A stretch of 64,000 nt of DNA from Enchytraeus crypticus (GCA_905160935.1 CAJHZI010000449.1:691501-755500), one strand, 5' to 3'. Positions 45,312-56,938 are shown, numbered from the stretch's first letter. Notes: generated by a model from the sequence alone, not told the origin. Numbers and translations are program-made.

Positions 45312-45500
45312 ATATGTCTAAATAGCTCAGTGTGTGGAGCTTGACGTCATGAAATTTTAATTGGTTGTTCCTGAGGCAGTGGGATCAATTCCCGGTAGAG
45401 CTGATCAGAGAATAAAATCTCGGATATTCGTAACTAACACTCTTAACATGGACGATTGACTCTACACTTTTAAACATGAGTCATTAATGGAAATAGGTAG
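45312..45500 (+). mobile_element. SINE 'A' copy
   Basis: TGTCTAAATAGCTCAGTGTG (A-box-like), GACGTCATGAAATTTTAATT, GGGATCAATTCCCGGTAGAG (B-box-like), AATAAAATCTCGGATATTCG. Its head TAGCTCAGTG...GAGC is the most tRNA-like of the family. Confidence 0.82.
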
Positions 45501-46059
45501 GCCTATCTTCGACTATGATTATTCAAAATCACGTGTATTTAAATTAATAATATACAATGCCTAATGTAAATAGAATTGATTAATATTTAGTAGTGATTAA
45601 ATCAAATTTAATAAAACATCGTTTGCTGAGAAAGAGCTATTAATTTATGCTTCGTTAATAATTGCATGTTGAAAAGAAAACGTACGTGACGTTGTTTTGA
45701 CGTACTAGATGCTGAGCTTGTCCTTGCTTTGGTTTCTCATTTGAATTATTCGAGAATAAAAATAGGAAAGAGTGAAGCCGTTCCGCGTATTAAGCATGCT
45801 AATGTCACAAGAAGTGCTTGGTCAGAATTTGAGACAGTAATAGGTTAACATCTCAAGCTAAGAGCTATTGTATGGTTTTACACGTAAAAACTCTGATTTT
45901 TCTCTTACTGAGCCTAAAAGCAGATCCTGATGTACGAATGTGGATATTAGACATGCCACTAGACAGAATTCTAGGGAAAGAGAGAAACTGAGATAGAGAA
46001 AAAGATTGCTGCACAATTAGTTTTGAAGATGTGGTCAAGTGTAAGAAATGGCTACACCC

Positions 46060-46475
46060 ATGAGCCACACCCATGAGTCTCACCCATGATTCATACCTCA
46101 TGAGTCACACCTCATGAGTCATACCCATGAGTCACACTCATGATTCACACCTGATGAGTCATACCTGATGAGTCATACCCATGAGTCATACCTTATGAGT
46201 CATACCCAGGAGTCAGACAGCATGAGTCATACCCATGAGTCATACCTCATTAGTCACACGTATGAGTCATACAATTAGTCTAACCGATGAGTCATACTCA
46301 TGAGTCATACTCATGAGTATGACTGAGTCATATTTCATGAGTCACGCTCATGCGTCATACATGTACCTTGTGAGTCACACACATGAGTCACATGCGTGAA
46401 TCACACCTATTAGTCATACCCATGAGTCATACCTCATTAGTCATACCCATGAGTCAGATCCGTGATTCACGTATT
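46060..46475. repeat. Degenerate ATGAGTCATACCC minisatellite
   Basis: About 30 units of 12-16 bp built from TGAGTCA[TC]AC plus CCATG or CTCATG. ATGAGTCAT is an AP-1-type (TGAGTCA) core, so the array holds ~25 potential AP-1 sites; any regulatory effect is speculation. Confidence 0.9.
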
Positions 46476-46899
46476 ATGACGTCGACGTTACTTCATTTCG
46501 TCCTGCTTTTTTATGTCTGATCTTTTATATGACTCATCAATCCAGACACCATCTCACAGGTTAAATCTAACTGGAACACTTTTATTTAATTTCTACCCTT
46601 TTTCCACATCCCTAATATACTATAATCCGCTCAATCCTCCAGAAGTCTCAGGTGTTTATCGCAGAAACTTTCGAGTCTTTAATTTGAAAAGAAACTTTAA
46701 ACCATTTCCTGTAATGATGTACGGTTGATCCCAGCTTAGAGAGAAGACAGGATTTCAATTCGAGCAATTGAAGGACAGCGGACCAGACACATGCCGCCAT
46801 ATGCACAGTATCAGCTGCAAATGAATTTACAATTTACATCATTCAGTAAAGCGGGTAGTTCCGCAATAGTTCTGAGCGAATTCTAAGCTTGACTATATA

Positions 46900-46918
46900 C
46901 ATGTGTATATATATATAA

Positions 46919-46961
<43 letters not shown>

Positions 46962-47140
46962 TAAAGTATGGCTGGAGCCAGTGGTGAAGTCGGTAAGATA
47001 CTCGACCGCGGATCAGTATGTGTTGGGTTCAAATCCTGGGTTCGCCTGTCACTGACATCGCTTTCGAGTGAGAAATCTGACGTTAACCTTAGCTTATATA
47101 TATAATGTATAGATATATATATATATATTATGTATATATA

Positions 47141-47195
<55 letters not shown>
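46900..47195. repeat. (TA)n block split by a SINE B insertion
   Basis: TA tract 46900-46960, SINE B at 46968-47097, then TA tract 47098-47193. Confidence 0.92.
46968..47097 (+). mobile_element. SINE 'B', full-length reference copy
   Basis: GGCTGGAGCCAGTGGTGAAG, TCGGTAAGATACTCGACCGC, GGATCAGTATGTGTTGGGTT, CAAATCCTGGGTTCGCC (tRNA-like, A and B boxes present), then CACTGACATCGCTTTCGAGT and GACGTTAACCTTAGCTT. The first ~73 nt could fold as a tRNA cloverleaf; the remaining ~55 nt is the family-specific tail. Confidence 0.88.
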
Positions 47196-47197
<2 letters not shown>

Positions 47198-47721
47198 TTA
47201 TACATGAAATACATTTTGATCATAGGAAGAAGTATTTGATTAAATTTGAGCTCAAGTCTAGAGTTCCTCATAAATCTGGTAGGCTTGTAAAAAGTAAGAA
47301 AAAAAAGTAAGCAATTAAAGCATTTCTATAGGGAAATGGGTCCAAGAAGTTTGTCTGATCAATTCTCAAATGTTAAATATCTTACGTTGACTATAGTGAC
47401 GCATTGTATAGCTTATAATTAACATAGAGGTAGGGCATATTAATTAATGTCGGTCAGAAAGATTCATTCACTGCTGAAGTCCCAATCGTCACATAAAACT
47501 GAAGCCTACGGGTATGGCAAAGTTTGGCATTGCAGCACACGGAGGTAGCATGTGTCGATGGAATGTACAGCACCATGGAGAGCTTAGACCTGTTGTGATT
47601 TATTCCTTGACTGTAATTAGATTCTTCCTCACCTGATTGTTTCAGCCGTTCCTTTTAAAAATGTACATAAATATGAAACAATTGAGATCAAAGAGTTATA
47701 ACCAAGTCACCTAGCTAATAA

Positions 47722-47853
47722 AATAGCTAATATTAACGTCAGTTTTCTCAATCGAAATAAAGCGATGTTAGTGACTGGCGAGCCCAGGATTTTAACCCCG
47801 CACATACAGATCCGCGGTCGAATATCTTACCGATATCGTCACTAGCCACAGTA
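47722..47853 (-). mobile_element. SINE 'B', minus strand
   Basis: AATAGCTAATATTAACGTCA, CCCAGGATTTTAACCCCGCA, TCGAATATCTTACCGATATC. Same family, ~600 bp from the plus-strand copy at 46968. Confidence 0.85.
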
Positions 47854-48039
47854 AAAAGGAAAATCAGAACTGCTAATCAGAAGAGTATATGCAGGAAACA
47901 GACCAGGGATGGGAATCGAACTTACGACTTACTATATAATGAAAGAATATGCAACCGATCAAATAATAATTCGTTAGAGTTACAGAAATGGTTTTTTGAC
48001 GGTACGAATTAAAATGGTCCATAAAAATGATCTGATCTG

Positions 48040-48040
48040 A

Positions 48041-48105
<65 letters not shown>

Positions 48106-48132
48106 TTTATATACATGTATATATGATATACA

Positions 48133-48175
<43 letters not shown>

Positions 48176-48182
48176 ATATATA
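48040..48182. repeat. (TA)n microsatellite
   Basis: TA tract with TACATGTA interruptions, ending at a LINE 3' end. Confidence 0.93.
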
Positions 48183-48362
48183 AAGAGGTCAGGTCATAGA
48201 AGGTAGAATGGAAGAAAAGGAGGCAGGGACAGGCCGAGATTAGGTATGTTAGATGATTTAAAGACCCACTCATATGTGGAAATGAAGAGGAAGGCGGAAG
48301 ACAGAGAAGAGTGGAGGCGTTATATACCATGAACCTGCCAGTAGTCAGTGCACTAAGAGAGA
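48183..48362 (+). mobile_element. LINE 3' end with GA tail
   Basis: GTCATAGAAGGTAGAATGGA, GGCAGGGACAGGCCGAGATT, AAGACCCACTCATATGTGGA, AGAGTGGAGGCGTTATATAC, CATGAACCTGCCAGTAGTCA, GTGCACTAAGAGAGA. The stem has one mutation (GTCAG for GGCAG). Confidence 0.88.
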
Positions 48363-48386
48363 TATATATACATGTATATATATATG

Positions 48387-48437
<51 letters not shown>

Positions 48438-48438
<1 letters not shown>

Positions 48439-48595
48439 GCATGCGCTGATCTAAGAGTAAAATCTCGGACATTCACTGGATTTGTTACACGGAAAATGGT
48501 CTTAATTGCCTAACGGTTTAGACATGCTGTATTAAAAATGGTAGATATCAACACAGTTGACCATTTCACTATAGTGCGTGTTTACTTTTTTACTT
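48438..48595 (+). mobile_element. SINE 'A', 5'-truncated
   Basis: GCGCTGATCTAAGAGTAAAA, TCTCGGACATTCACTGGATT, GTAGATATCAACACAGTTGA. Inserted at the end of a TA tract (48363-48435). Confidence 0.85.
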
Positions 48596-48892
48596 TAACC
48601 ACATTTTCTCAAATAGTAGACTGCTGAAGTATCTCAAGAGGGAAAGTTGAACTTTGATAAAACGATCGACTCACTTTTGACAGACTCTCTCTGTCGAGTC
48701 GTGTAACATCTGCAAATGGCAGAAAATTAAATTGACTGAGGATCAGAAAGAATAAAATTTCAATAAGTTCTTGACAGCAAATTTCTTAGGTTCTTAGTTT
48801 ACATGTAGTCTATGGCAGAATATTGCAGGTAAATTTACGGTTTATTTCTAATTTTAACATCTTTAACGTTATCTTCGCTTCTCAAAAGAATA

Positions 48893-48955
48893 TCAACAAC
48901 AACAATTAGAGTGCTACTGTCGTCCATGCAACATGGAGCAAAATTATTCTGATGG
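48893..48955 (+). repeat. Repeat 'D' head fragment
   Basis: (AAC)n, AATTAGAGTGCTACTGTCGT, CCATGCAACATGGAGC. Confidence 0.7.
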
Positions 48956-49204
48956 TTTAGTATAATTATTATTATGTTAGTATTTTTATTATTATGATTT
49001 ATTATTAATGGAGGGCAGGCACAGAATTTGAATTTCATTCCTGATTAAATGTTTTTAAACGGAGAAGCTTATCAGTCTTTTTGTAATCTTAAAGGTCTAT
49101 TAAAGTTTCTGATGAATTCGTGGGATATTCGATTGATTCAAATTCATTGATTTAATTGTTTTACTTTTGGCCGATGAGTTCTTACGTTAATTTGAACACA
49201 TCTT

Positions 49205-49455
49205 CATCATCCACATCATCATCTTCCCTTGAAACCCAGTTTAATCAGTGTTGGGATACAAAATAGACCGTCTCAAATCCTCTCTGTCTTACATCAGATC
49301 ATCCATCGGTCAATCCCCTATTTGAGACTTTTCTTTCGTTTAAATGTTTTGTAGCAATTTCTGGAGCCTAGGCGCCCTTCGGCAATATTTTTATCATCAT
49401 CATCATCATCTTCCCTTGAATCCCAATTTAACTAGGGTCGTGATACGACAATATC
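49205..49455 (-). mobile_element. Two retroposon 'C' copies in tandem, 60 bp before an exon
   Basis: The first copy (49205-49378) is near full-length (TTCCCTTGAAACCCAGTTTA ... GGAGCCTAGGCGCCCTTCGG). The second (49395-49455) is the 3' end only, (ATC)n, TTCCCTTGAATCCCAATTTA. The second may be an insertion into the first. Confidence 0.75.
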
Positions 49456-49514
49456 TTAATTACTATAAATTAATCTTAATTAATTATATTATTATTCGTG
49501 TATTTATTAATCAG

Positions 49515-49737
49515 GTCGTAATTGAGTTGAGGAGAAGCTCTTGTGGCTTCAGAGATCAGTGCAACGATTGTCATGGCAACGCCGATGAGCCTGAGGTCAA
49601 GGTTAAATGTCACGTGATCACTGGTGTTTACACTATGACGTCACGCTCTGACCACGCCTTCGACCTTGTCGCCAGTATACCCAGGGGAGCCTGCAGAATC
49701 AACGTTACCCATACCAACTACGGAAAAACCAGTCTGG
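49515..49737 (+). CDS. ADAMTS-like spacer exon a
   Basis: 74 codons plus 1 nt. Acceptor ATTTATTAATCAG, donor CTGG|GTAGGT. Four Cys in the first 34 residues, then the spacer strands. GC-rich relative to the intron. Confidence 0.8.
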
Positions 49738-50370
49738 GTAGGTTGATTAATAGTATGCCTAGCAAAATTAAACTTTCGTAGGACATTATGATAATAGAAG
49801 GATTAAGATTTAGCATACACATGTATTCGTAAGTGTATTTTAAAATGTATACACATTTTTTAATGCTGTGACGACAACGGTGATGAAGGAGATGAAGAAG
49901 GTGGTGACGATGATGAAGATGATGATGATAATGAGGATGATGGATGATGATGATGATGATAGAGTTTCAACAACGATCATGACTATGACGATGAACTCGG
50001 TGCACTGCATAAAGTGAGAGAGAGAGAGAGAGAGAGTGAAATAGAGAGATAGAGAGACAGAGAGATTGAGAACGACAGGCAGAGCTAAGTTACAGCTTTT
50101 CCAAATAGCGGATTACGACCGATATGATATACGGCCGTTATTCTAACCTCTAAAATATTCAAGCATCACCATTATGAAAACTTTTAACAACTTATGGACG
50201 ACAAATTCTCTCCCTAGGGGCGCATAAAACTCCAAACCTCCTTCAGTCCGATGAATTCTCTTACGAAGTTACTAGAATGTTTACAATTCGTTGAGTTCTG
50301 TGTAGTTCATATCCAGTATTCAATCTACGAAGGAGTAATTTATTTTGACGAATAATAATAGTAATAATAG

Positions 50371-50414
<44 letters not shown>

Positions 50415-51307
50415 AAGGTTTAAAGTCCGTTTCCTCATACATGGATGATGTCAGGGAAGTCCCCAGAGCGCACATCACTACAAATCAATCCACCCAAATC
50501 AACTCCACAAACAAATAAATCTACAAAAGAAATGTTCTGAGAAAAAGTAAGGACCTAAACGAAAACCGATCCGGTGATCAAAAATGGTCAGGGTAGATCG
50601 ATTATTAGCCATTTCACATAAACATATGGTAACAGAATTAAATCCTCACTTCGAGAGAGATGAATTTTTATTTTCAAAAAGGCCAAATCCCGGCGTAGAG
50701 AAATAGTGAAGTCTTAATAGAAGGGAAAATTGATCCTACACCACAAATTCATGTTGTTATAACAATATTATATAAGAATGTTTTTATTCTACGCAACAAT
50801 AATTACAATTTTTAAATCCAACTGAGCTCATTCGATAGCTATGTGATCACTACGCGAATATTTGACAAGTGACTAGAGGGTAGTTTTGAACAAGAGACCA
50901 TTAATTCTATAACAATTCCCACACTCTTTCTAATTCTCTCTACCTCTACCTCTCCCTCACTCTCTCATTCCTAGTCTCTATTTTCTGCTTAATGACATGT
51001 TCAAAAACACATATTCTTAGATACATAACTATATTTATAATACAGGACTAGGCCTGCTAGCGCTGTCACTGACACTTACTTACTTCATAGTTCATGCAAT
51101 AATTACTTTATTCCGTTACAACATAATGTCTTGCACGAATCTTAATGAAGTCATTAGCATTTAATGATAACATCTGAGGTTGCTTTTTATTGCCTTCCTT
51201 AGTTTTTGTTTAAAGTCCCAATCATATGTTGAAATAAAGAGGAAAGCGGAAGACAGAGTGGAGTGCAGGCGTCATATACCATGGACCTGCCAGTAGGCAG
51301 TGCACTA

Positions 51308-51339
<32 letters not shown>

Positions 51340-54300
51340 TGTTCTATCTGTCTATCCTCCTCTTTACGGCACTCGAATGCCTGCATTGTTGCCGTTCCTG
51401 TCATGATTTAGTCAGATAGAGGAGTTGGAGTCATTATGCTCAGAATTCTCAATGAGTTTTCAGAGGCTTGGCTTCATTAGCGTTAATATTTGATTAACTG
51501 TTTCGTCGGGTGAGGAATGCAACTTCTGCTGAGAAAGAGAAATTCCAACTCTCATTCAACTCCAGAAATAATATAGTCTGCAGTATCTTTATCATAGTGC
51601 AATGCATGAATTGAATCTAAATGTTGAACCTTAGTTTATGCTAAAATGCAAAAGTCGCAATTAAAGTTAGTTTAAAGCCGAGAGGAAATATCAGGAACGG
51701 TGAGACCAGCTATTCAATTTTGTTACTCGCGAAACCCCAGCTTAGCATAAGAATATCACTGCAAAGGAAACTTACATGTAAGTTAGTTATACGTTAGAAA
51801 TTATACCCTTGTCACGAAAAGGCACAGGAAATATCGCATTTTAGTACGAGCACTATCTTTTCTCTTCTAACTTCATAGACAAAATTATAGTTTCAGACCT
51901 GGCAGAAAGTTATCAATCAAGCACTTTTGGTCGAAGGTATGCTGAGCGCTCATTTTGCGGTGACGTGTAGCCGTCAGAGTAGTTACTAACTGTTGTAGTT
52001 TGCGTTTTCTGTGTTGTGTCCGGGACATTGAAGAATAGACCAACCGTTAGCTGCACGTATCGTAAGAGGAAACTGAGCAAGAATTGAGGATGGCAATGGG
52101 AAACCTCTTCAGAATCCAAGTAATTAGTCCCAAGCAATAGCCTACATTAAAATATGGATAAGGAATAGACTTTCGTAAAGAGATTGACTCTCTATTCAAT
52201 GGCGTGCTCTTTGTGGAACATGAACGCAATACTTGAGTAAAAATACGTACCTTGAAACTGCCGCTTGGCAGAGCAATAGTGACAGAAAGAGAGAGAGAAA
52301 CAGAGAGACAGAGAGAGACAGAGAGAGAGAGAGAGAAGAGAGAGAGTAGTTTACATGGGTTATTGAGGAGTTTAGCTTTGGCACTAGTGTGAAAAAGAAA
52401 GAATAAATCTTCAAAGGTAAGATATTTTAAAGAAACGACAAAGTGGATATCTCTGTTTACATCTCTATGCATATCTCTATGCATATCTCTATGCATATCT
52501 CTATGCATATCTCTATGCATATCTCTATGCATATCTCTATGCATATCTCTATGCACATCTCTATCCACATCTCTATGCATATCTCTATCCACATCTCCAT
52601 TCACATCTCTATGCACATCTCTATGCATATCTCTATCCACATATCTATGCACATCTCTATGCATATCTCTATGCTCTTTGTCGACGATATCATCATGGAC
52701 TCTGCACAATTTTATGCAACACATTGCTTTCATGTTGGTTACAAACTTGTCGTAAGTCGGTCAAGTTAATAATTTCACTTTCACATTTTCTCGTCCACAC
52801 CTAATAAGATGGCTCATTAGTTTCATAAATCACGTCCTCAATTTCCGAAATGTGACGACAAATTTCCGTCATATAATCGTCGTCATACTATAATGGTCGT
52901 TTTTGCGAGTTTTTCATATGGGACCAAGAGCATTCACCCCAGATGAGCCTTTGAGCTTATCTGATTCAGTACTTTGCGTTAATTCTGTTGTTCTTTAAGA
53001 TATTTGACGAGATACATTAAGAGTACATGTACATCTGCGCTTTAAACCTCTAAACATACTCCTTGATCTAAGCATCTTCAAAGACGTAACATCTTTAAAT
53101 ATACTCCACGATCTAGGCATCTTCAAAAAAGCTAAAAAACCTACGTTAACGTCAGTTTCCTCACTCGAAAGCGATGTCAGTGACGGGAGAGCCCATGATT
53201 TGAACCCCGCACATACTGATCCGCGGTCGAGTATCTTACCGACATCGCCACTGGCTCCAGCCGTAAAGACGAAACACCTTCTGGTGCATATAAGCGAAGT
53301 ATTTTTCTTTGAAAGAGCGAAGTGCTGGTTTGAAATATGACCAGATAGCTTTATTTTCTGCAGTTCTTGTTGTCAACTCAAAGCATTTAGAACAGTTACC
53401 TAGAATCGAAAAAAGTCTAGTACTTCGTGTTATTTAGATTTTAATAATAGGCCTATACATTTACATTATATTATTAATTACTTGCTTTTATTTTAGGACT
53501 AAAATATACACATCATTTTGGCTTTACTATTTCAAAAATTGGACACTATATGCCTACAGGTAAGTTATGATTCAGCAATTAGTAGGCCTTATTTACCGGT
53601 TCATAACCAGTTATGAACCGAATAGGTGATAACTTACTAATGATTAAGTGATGATTAAGTGATGATTAAGTGATGATTAAGTGATGATTAAGTTGTGAAT
53701 CGATTAAGAACTAACTGATCATAACTTCATCAGAACTAAGTCAGTCGTTGTGCTCTATTTCAGACCTCCTTCACCTAACTCCTTTTCAGCAACAGCCTCT
53801 CCTGCCAATCCTTCTCCATCTCTCATCCCTCCGTCCACCGTCATGTAGGATTGGTCCTGTGGGCTAAATACTCTACAAAATAATTTGTTAAATGTTACTG
53901 AGGGTCGGATACTTTTAACTATTTTTTTTCTAAATTCATTTAGTTGCAGACAGTCGTTTTATTTAGTGTTCAACGGTTTTGAAATAGCGCTTCGTATGCA
54001 TCCGTGACAGGTGATTATGCATACTTATCTTCTCTTTTCAGTAAATGAAAATTAATTTAAGCGAAATATGAAGCCGGCACGACCTCTTTCGCTATAGAAG
54101 TGTTGCTCTAATTTTCCTATCATTTACTACCATAATCATTAATTAATTAATACTAATAAGTTCACTTCATAGTTATTAAAATTTGCATCAAAACATTTGA
54201 CAGTTTCATATGTTTCTTACACTGTGTCATTTAAATTTAAATTTAATTTTAGCGTTTTAACGCAAAAATAGTGAATGTTTGCTTTCGGTCTTGGTTGACG

Positions 54301-55982
54301 GTGCTTCTAGTTTGATAAGTAGTTCGCTCTCAACCGATAATGCGAGAAGACCAGTGGACATCATAGAATTCAATAAAATAACTTTAGAATTTACTCTAAA
54401 ATAATGATGGCTATGCATTTGACGAGGTAAGGATGGGCGTATCCCTTACTCTCTTAATAATAATAATAATAATAATGATAACAATTAGAGTGTTACAGTC
54501 ATCAATGACATCATCGAGCACTATTGAGACAAAAATCAAGTCGGAGAGCAAAAAGAAGGTCCAAAAACGGTGCAAATTCCAAAATCCAGAAAATCAGTCC
54601 AAAGTAAAGGGAAGATTACATTACTTACATTCCTTTTGTCCCCCATCAAGAATATCCCCGCTACTTTTGTCACAATTTTCTAAAAGTGAAATAAAGGTAG
54701 AATCCCAAAATACTCATTTTTAAATACAGTTTTAAAATTGTTACCATTTTTATTAAGGCTATAAAGGAAAATGATATTTCGGATCTCGTAACTCTTCGGG
54801 AATTGAAACACTTGACGCCACTATTTAAGCGCAGTGCGTGTTTGTTGATTTCGTGACAGCAATTCGAATGTCTGTGGGAGGCGATGTAATCAGCTTACAC
54901 ACGGGTCCACGGGACTTCAACTCCAGCAGACGATATCCGCTAGCAGGTACAACGTTCCTGCATCAATTAGCTCCCGGTGTTGCTTCAGCAACGCAACCGC
55001 AACAACAACAGTACGAAGACTGGTTGTCTAACAACACACAACCCGGTGTTATTGAGAATATTTCAGCTTCAGGTCCAACAGATGCCAGCTTAGATATCAT
55101 GGTAAGCTTAGATATCATGGCAAGCTTAGATATCATGGTAAACTTAGATATCATGGTAAGCTTAGATATCATGGTAAGCTTAGATATTATAGATATGTTG
55201 TTAAGCATAGAGATTATATGAACTATGGTAAGCTTAGATACTATGGTAAACTTAGATATTATGCTAAGATTAGATATCACGGTAATCCTAGATATTATGG
55301 TTAGTCATTATTTTCTTGTGTCGTTTGAATAATTTTTAATTTTTGCTATCTGCAAATATTACGATAAATAATAATTATAATTATGGCTGCTGAATTTAAG
55401 GATCATTTTAATTGTTAAAGATTAAACAAGCTTTAACAATTAAATTGTTAACGATTAATCGCAAATCAAAGTTTACATTATTACATTACTGAAAGCAATT
55501 TTCATGCGTAAAAATATATCTACAGCAATGACCAACAGCGAGATAGAACATCCCGGACCAGTTAAATTTAAGTTATAAATTTCTGTTTCTGGCCGCATGT
55601 CTGACTACATTATTTTGTCTTGAATAGTGTGATGACGGTATAGTATATTCAGTTGGAACCGTTTATGTGTGCTTTGTCATTAACAATTCGCTTATCACTG
55701 ATCGAACAGAGTAATACAGGGCCCTAATTATAAAATTTGTGAAAATCTAAAGAATATTAACGCTTATTGAACAGTTACTTTTCAAGAAGTTCTGTTATAT
55801 TTTTCACAACTATTAAATTTTTCATCAGAGTTGCATATGAAGAACACCGAGTTTACCAAAACCGCATTTCTTCTCTAAAAGTCTAAAAGGAAAATCTCTG
55901 CATATTTTTAAAGCGACAACGAAAACCATTACTTCTATTATCATTTGAAACAACAATATTAATTATTATGATTATGATGATG

Positions 55983-56021
<39 letters not shown>

Positions 56022-56325
56022 TAATCATGTGCTCCACTCCGAAATGCCGCGTCACCAAAAGTACCACGGAAACAAACCGCATTGTGTCGCTGCAGAGCCA
56101 TTGACAAAAATTAATGACAGCGGTGGGATTATAATTATAATAATAATAATAATAATTATTATTATTATTATTATTATTATTCTGTTTCAGGTGCGGACGG
56201 ATCGGTTGCTTGGCCGAGGCATCACTTACACATATCACGTGCGTCGATACATCGGCTGGTCGAGTCGCCATCATCATCGGCATAACAGAGACAGCATACT
56301 CATTAATAATGCTGACATCTCGTGA
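49515..56325 (+). CDS. ADAMTS/ADAMTS-like spacer domain, C-terminal three exons (5' part not found)
   Basis: Exons 49515-49737, 54860-55101 and 56191-56325 have consistent phases (0, then 1, then 0) and canonical GT-AG ends. The joined product follows the ADAM spacer 1 pattern of secreted ADAMTS, ADAMTS-like and papilin proteins: RDQCNDCHGN (end of the Cys-rich domain, compare CGVCGGD), ITGVYT, LVASIPRGACRINVTH (compare VVTIPAGATNI), TSL|AIRMSVGGDVI (compare LALR), YPLAGTTFLHQ, SASGPTDASLDIM and GITYTYHV (compare NPGISYEY). About 198 residues; it ends RHHHRHNRD...ADIS, with TGA at 56323 overlapping AATAAA. The protein would be extracellular. Protease, TSP1 and Cys-rich exons should lie upstream, but none was recognised back to 45 kb. 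Whether it is a protease or an ADAMTS-like cannot be told. Confidence 0.78.
50340..50540. repeat. (TAA)n/(TTA)n followed by repeat 'E'
   Basis: (AAT)n then (TTA)n, then AAGGTTTAAAGTCCGTTTCC, TCATACATGGATGATGTCAG, CACATCACTACAAATCAATC. The longest copy of family E. Confidence 0.7.
51215..51338 (+). mobile_element. LINE 3' end, intact stem-loop and GA tail
   Basis: AATCATATGTTGAAATAAAG, AGGAAAGCGGAAGACAGAGT, GTCATATACCATGGACCTGC, CAGTAGGCAGTGCACTAAGA, then (GA)n. Stem-loop CTGCC-AGTA-GGCAG at 51287-51300. Confidence 0.92.
52030..52345 (+). mobile_element. Retroposon 'G', sense strand, GA tail
   Basis: CGTAAGAGGAAACTGAGCAA, GGCAATGGGAAACCTCTTCA, AATATGGATAAGGAATAGAC, ACGTACCTTGAAACTGCCGC, TTGGCAGAGCAATAGTGACA, then (GA)n. 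Stem-loop CTGCC-GCTT-GGCAG at 52258-52271. Confidence 0.88.
52443..52675. repeat. 12-bp minisatellite ATCTCTATGCAT
   Basis: About 19 copies; variants ATCTCTATCCAC and ATCTCTATGCAC. Open on both strands because 12 is a multiple of 3, giving artificial Met/His/Ile/Ser and Met/His/Arg/Asp proteins. Confidence 0.93.
53126..53266 (-). mobile_element. SINE 'B', minus strand
   Basis: AAAGCTAAAAAACCTACGTT, CTCACTCGAAAGCGATGTCA, TTTGAACCCCGCACATACTG, ATCCGCGGTCGAGTATCTTA, CGCCACTGGCTCCAGCC. Lies in intron a-b of the ADAMTS-like gene. Confidence 0.88.
54440..54615 (+). repeat. Repeat 'D', sense strand
   Basis: (AAT)n, CAATTAGAGTGTTACAGTCA, CATCATCGAGCACTATTGAG, GAGAGCAAAAAGAAGGTCCA, AAAACGGTGCAAATTCCAAA. 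Reverse complement of the copy at 2790-2950. Confidence 0.78.
54860..55101 (+). CDS. ADAMTS-like spacer exon b
   Basis: Acceptor TTTCGTGACAG. The split Ala codon G|CA completes TSLAIRMSVGG. 80 codons end at ATG|GTAAGC. It contains a Gln-rich stretch (TQPQQQQYEDW). The donor is the first unit of an 18-bp tandem repeat. Confidence 0.8.
55084..55302 (+). repeat. 18-bp minisatellite that contains the exon b splice donor
   Basis: About 11 copies of AGCTTAGATATCATGGTA. The first copy straddles the exon/intron boundary (TTAGATATCATG|GTAAGC); later copies repeat the whole donor, several with intact GGTAAGC. Being 18 bp, the array keeps the reading frame open for ~35 codons past the exon. Confidence 0.93.
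56130..56180. repeat. (TAA)n(TTA)n inverted microsatellite at an acceptor
   Basis: TAATAATAATAATAA followed by TTATTATTATTATTA forms a potential hairpin ending 10 nt before the acceptor of the last ADAMTS-like exon. A similar (TTA)n run lies at 55988-56022. Confidence 0.9.
56191..56325 (+). CDS. ADAMTS-like spacer terminal exon
   Basis: Acceptor TTCTGTTTCAG, preceded by (TAA)n(TTA)n. VRTDRLLGRGITYTYHVRRY, IGWSSRHHHRHNRDSILINN, ADIS, stop. The stop and the poly(A) signal overlap as TGAATAAA. Confidence 0.75.
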   Translation: MRTDRLLGRGITYTYHVRRYIGWSSRHHHRHNRDSILINNADIS

Positions 56326-56872
56326 ATAAAACTATGAAATATATATCATTATATCTTGGATTTTGTACCTTTTTAGAAAATGAAACTTATGAACGTATAT
56401 TATTCTAATTAAAATTATATCAACGGGGAAATTGAATAAGCGAGATTAATTTATAGCATTAGCTACTTTATAGTCGTTTGACAGAAGTCAAAACCGAATT
56501 TTATAAAGGAAAGATTTCTGTCACTCCGCACGATATCGTCGCAGAAAGTCACTTTTGCCTCCAATGAACGAATTTTCGCCAGATGGCCTATCCCAGCTGA
56601 TTTCAGCTACTGTAACGGGGAAGATAGCTTCTAAAATTCGGGCTGTTATCTGTGCACCTCTATGAAACAAACTCCTTTGCAAAGAAACTTTAATAATCCC
56701 GACGTACTAGTGGTTAAAAATTTCAGATCATAATGTTCAACGAACGAAACGACTAATATACAATTTATTTTGAACGAATATTAAGTTTATCTCGTTTGTC
56801 TTTGTGGTAATCAGTATTTTTAAAAAAGACTTCTTCTGAATTAGTTTGTTCGCCGTTTAATTATAATGTAAG

Positions 56873-56875
<3 letters not shown>

Positions 56876-56938
<63 letters not shown>

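Noticed and set aside
46968..47045. A functional tRNA gene in SINE B
   Set aside because: Best tRNA-like fold in the window, but at least six dispersed copies share the same non-tRNA tail and the acceptor stem is imperfect.
52047..52769. Long overlapping frames encoding repeated Met-His-Arg-Asp and His-Ile-Ser-Met proteins
   Set aside because: They are read from the 12-bp ATCTCTATGCAT minisatellite, open on both strands because 12 is divisible by 3; no splice or start context.
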